DNA of 64,000 nucleotides from positions 15,192,501 to 15,256,500 of the forward strand of contig NC_065571.1 in NCBI RefSeq assembly GCF_937616625.2, in the 5' to 3' direction. Positions 58,679 through 64,000 of the stretch are shown one piece after another. Position numbers and translations under genes: made by a program. Source of the stretch: Mercurialis annua. Taxonomy: Eukaryota > Streptophyta > Magnoliopsida > Malpighiales > Euphorbiaceae. Numbering within the stretch: the first letter of the stretch is position 1; every line of letters begins with the position of its first letter. The notes under the pieces were generated by a model. It was not told where the DNA came from and made no database searches. It worked only from the letters and a program-made list of their open reading frames with translations.

Positions 58679-59562
58679 CTAGCGTTTCGCCACGTGCTAC
58701 GCACGCGAGCGGTATTCATATGACCCGTTAAATATTTAATAATAAATAATATATATAAGTCGTAGTACGTAAATTATATTTGTATGACCCGTAATTTACA
58801 TATACTAAATTAAACACCACATGTGTATATAAATTAATATAATAATATATGTTTTATAAAGGATTAATTCCTAAAAAAATCACGAACTTTACATGAAATT
58901 TCATTTTAATCATGACCTTTAAAAATTGTCATTTAAAGGCACGAACTTTCATTTTATTTCAAATCTATCACCAAAATAAAATTCGGTGTATTTTATCTGA
59001 CTAAAAATTCCTAATCCTAGATATTCTAACCGAAAGATAATAAGATTTGATGTTAATTAATAATTTAGATCTTTCATTAATGATTTAGTGAAGAATTTAG
59101 TCAATAAAAATACACTGAAATGATGAATTTGAAACAATATGAAAGTTCTTGCCTTTAAATGGCAACTTTTAAAGGTCATGATTAAAATGAAATTTTGTGT
59201 AAAGTTCGTGATTTTTTTAGAAATTAACTCTTTTATAAATTACTATTTAAACTAATAAAAGAGACCTAAACAACATCGATTTTTGGTTGTCGAAATTATC
59301 TGTTTGCCATTCAACGTATTCCTACTATTATACCTGGAAGTCAGTGTTTCGTACCATTATACTAACATGTAATCACAATTGAATACTGAAATTATAAAAC
59401 CTAATGTTGTGTATTTCTTTATTCCTATTAAGACTAAAATTGTTATCACGTACATCTACTATTATCCAGTACTAATTTATCTCTTAATTACTTTTTTTTT
59501 TATAAATATCTCTTAATTACTTAATTATAAGCGTATATCATAATCTTTTGATATTATTTCCC
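58679..59562 (-). mobile_element. Helitron family B unit 5
   Basis: The 3' end CTAG is at 58679-58682, with hairpin CGCGTGCGTAGCACGTGGCG (one arm base changed). It is interrupted by a MULE MITE at 58861-59230. The right boundary is inferred from the next degraded 3' end; a 5' TC was not clearly seen. Confidence 0.6.
58861..59230. mobile_element. 370-bp long-TIR MITE of Mutator type
   Basis: A perfect 9-bp TSD, TTTTATAAA, sits at 58852-58860 and 59231-59239. The arms are about 120 bp, anchored by AAAAAAATCACGAACTTTAC on both sides in inverse orientation. No coding capacity. Related arm sequence occurs near 40830-40920. Confidence 0.92.
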
Positions 59563-59913
59563 CTTTGTATATTTTTCGCTACGTTCTATCCACTTGATTT
59601 TTATTTATTTGACCCGTTATTAACAATAATTTATTATTTTTGAATAAGATTAATTTTCATTAAAACTTATATAGATAGATATGTAAATTAATCATTTCAA
59701 TAAGAGTAATCAGCTAACAGTTTAATTTTCATAGAAAAAATAAATTTAATCACATTATATATATCAAATTTAATTTTAGTAGAAATTAAATAAGAGTTTA
59801 GTTTTAAAAAGGAACTAAGCATAATTTTTTTTTGAAATAAGTATAAATTAATTTTAGTAATAGCAAATATATACGGAATTTAATTGTTTGGGACGTGCAA
59901 GGCATACCATTTG
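59563..59913 (-). mobile_element. Degraded Helitron family B end
   Basis: The segment ATTTTTCGCTACGTTCTATC followed by CACTTGATTTTTATTTATTT and GACCCGTTATT is a decayed version of the family B 3' end. The hairpin is largely lost. The right side has no recognisable 5' terminus before the LTR. Confidence 0.45.
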
Positions 59914-62300
<2,387 letters not shown>

Positions 62301-64000
62301 CTTGATTAAATATCACAACATCAAATTCACATTTTACAACTATTTTAAACAATCATTTATTCACCAAATAGTTTTCACTAAAATTATCAAACTATTCGGC
62401 CAATACATCAAATTACTACTTAACAAATTTTTCAACAAACAAATATTTCTATAGCATGCTTATTAGCTCAACATTAAATCAAGAAATTTAAAAGTACATC
62501 TTTTTCTTTGAATTATGGACTAATTCGGCTTATAGCTAAAATTTAATATTTCAAACACTCAATCCACATAACATATAACCATGATTTCAATTAACATTTA
62601 ATCACCAAATAAATCATGTCAATTACACAAAAAATTATCTATTTTTATTTCTTATTTATTCGGCCAACAAAATTTATCATTTAAACAAATTTTCAAATAT
62701 TTACTCCCTAAGCATACATTTACACCATTTCATGCAATTCACCAACAACCTTATTTATCTTGCATAATTCATACCAAAAATTTCAAGTTTAACATGAAAA
62801 TCACAAACACATAATTTCAACAAATACCAACTAATTAATTTTCACAAATTATACATGAAACATTGAAAATATATTTGGCCAAATCAAAAATAAGAGTTTT
62901 TATTTTCTTCACCCCCTTAACAATTATTTTCTTAGATTTACTAACCCAAAACATCAATCTTTTTCACAACAAAAATTTACTCAAATTGTTTCAAACAATA
63001 TTCGGTTTTAAAACCCATTTATTTCACCATAAATCATTAAAATTTACCCTTACATTTTATACTCACAATAACACAAGATTTTAACTCAAAACTTAAACAT
63101 TTTGATTTTTAAACAATTCGGCCAAAACCTAACTAATAGAATTAAGTGTGAATTTTTCTCAAGAAATTCAAGATTTCCAAGTTCACAACTTTTAAAATTT
63201 AAACATAAGATTTAAGAGCTAAATTTTTAAAATAAATCTTTAAAGTATTCGGTTATTATTTAAGAAAATTTTAACTTTTTAATAAACCTTTTTCAAACAA
63301 TAATCAAGCTTTAAATACTTCATATTATACCCAAAACTTTCTCATTTTTGGATTCAACCAAAATTTAAAATACCCATGATATAAAAATCATAACCTTAAG
63401 AAAAATTTCAAAATTTCCGAAAATATTAACTACCCTTTATTTATTTTAGCTTCTTTTATAGTAAAACCCTTTTACATGTAAATTTTAAGCTTTTAAAAAA
63501 TATGATCTTAGTTAAAGAAGCAAAATTTCTTCCAACTAAACCATACCCACAACTTTGATCACCTTAAAGTACATTTCTTTGTAAAAAGAAATCAAACTTT
63601 AAAGTATGTAAAATTTGGTCACACAAACACCCAAAACAAGAAATGCACACAAGTACCACTATAAAATAAATCTATCATTTACCTAAAAGAGTTGTGAAAT
63701 AAAAGAAAAAAAGATGGTATTTGTGGCTTAGTAGGGTTCGGCAACTTGGAGTAAAAATGGGAGGTTTGAAGTTTTTTTTTTCATAGAAAAGAAGAAGATG
63801 AACAAAAAGAGAAATTTCTATTTTTAGATAATTTAAATTTAATGAAGTGCTAGCTATTTTGTCTTGGAGAGCAATTAATCCCCAAAGTAATGACACCTTT
63901 TTACCATGCATCAAGACATGTTGTTGGACCTTTGTCCTTTCAAACTCCTTTTGTTTTGACTTTGACAATCAACTATGAGTGATCTAATCATGTTTATTAG
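62301..64000. other. AT-rich DNA, probably LTR continuation or old TE
   Basis: No gene is recognised. The plus strand is rich in ATTCGGCCAAA-type words (62390, 62650, 63115), suggesting internal repetition of a retroelement LTR. Frames at 62863-63084 and 63675-63968 have low-complexity composition and no domain. About 63660-63960 is slightly richer in G+C and could be the far end of the same LTR. Confidence 0.35.

Noticed and set aside
59890..59913. Primer-binding site adjoining the LTR edge at 59914
   Set aside because: Only TGGTAT matches the tRNA-Met primer motif and the next bases diverge; treated as chance, favouring a solo LTR.
63675..63968. 97-codon minus-strand frame at the window end
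   Set aside because: No domain is seen, the C-terminus is Phe-rich from T-tracts, and it lies in a probable LTR. Kept only as part of the unassigned tail.

Overview
This window is nuclear DNA from a flowering plant, most likely a eudicot. Its genes have spliced GT-AG introns in AT-rich DNA, and all four recognisable host genes are plant families: an HD-Zip I homeobox protein, a SUMO ligase of the MMS21/HPY2 type, an ERI1-like DEDDh exonuclease (ERL1), and a WRN-like DEDDy 3'-5' exonuclease. From memory, HPY2 and ERL1 are also neighbours in Arabidopsis (At3g15150 and At3g15140), so 8-20 kb looks like conserved microsynteny. I cannot name the species. The host genes occupy about 2.8 kb of coding sequence; nearly everything else is transposable-element DNA.

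Layout. 0-1.1 kb: intact single-exon HB52-like gene. 1.2-8 kb: intergenic DNA with a diverged 470-bp direct duplication, a long-TIR MULE with a GC-rich core, and a 243-bp foldback MITE with a perfect 9-bp target-site duplication (TSD). 8.2-14.4 kb: seven-exon HPY2, with two hAT elements in intron 5 marked by perfect 8-bp TSDs. 14.9-15.6 kb: a long-TIR MULE MITE. 16.1-19.8 kb: six-exon ERL1. 20.5-34.5 kb: two nested head-to-head inverted structures. The outer one is a pair of Ty3/gypsy gag-protease copies facing each other across a loop of about 12 bp at 31.94 kb. The inner one is a 7.2-kb MULE-like element inside the left LTR, carrying two facing copies of a degenerate plant-mobile-domain (PMD) gene. 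34.5-35.8 kb: a decayed fragment resembling an endogenous pararetrovirus. 35.8-38.1 kb: a solo-LTR-like block with a hAT inside. 39.6-40.2 kb: intact single-exon WRN-like exonuclease.

40.9-45.3 kb is a nested stack: a long-TIR element split by a 3.5-kb hAT, which holds two Stowaway MITEs, a minisatellite and a Helitron-like 3' end. 46.5-47.6 kb is a MULE with concentric TIRs. 47.9-59.9 kb is a head-to-tail array of about eight non-autonomous Helitron-like units of two families, all on the minus strand. These contain a CACTA element with an embedded 5S-rRNA-like stretch, two hATs and a MULE MITE. 59.9-62.3 kb is a minus-strand chromovirus-type LTR block with a long AT microsatellite. 62.3-64 kb is AT-rich and has no recognised gene.

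The host genes do not form a pathway unit. HPY2 and ERL1 are same-strand neighbours with their own promoters. HPY2 acts in nuclear SUMOylation and ERL1 probably in organellar RNA processing. Statements about family function rest on motif recognition; no similarity search was run.
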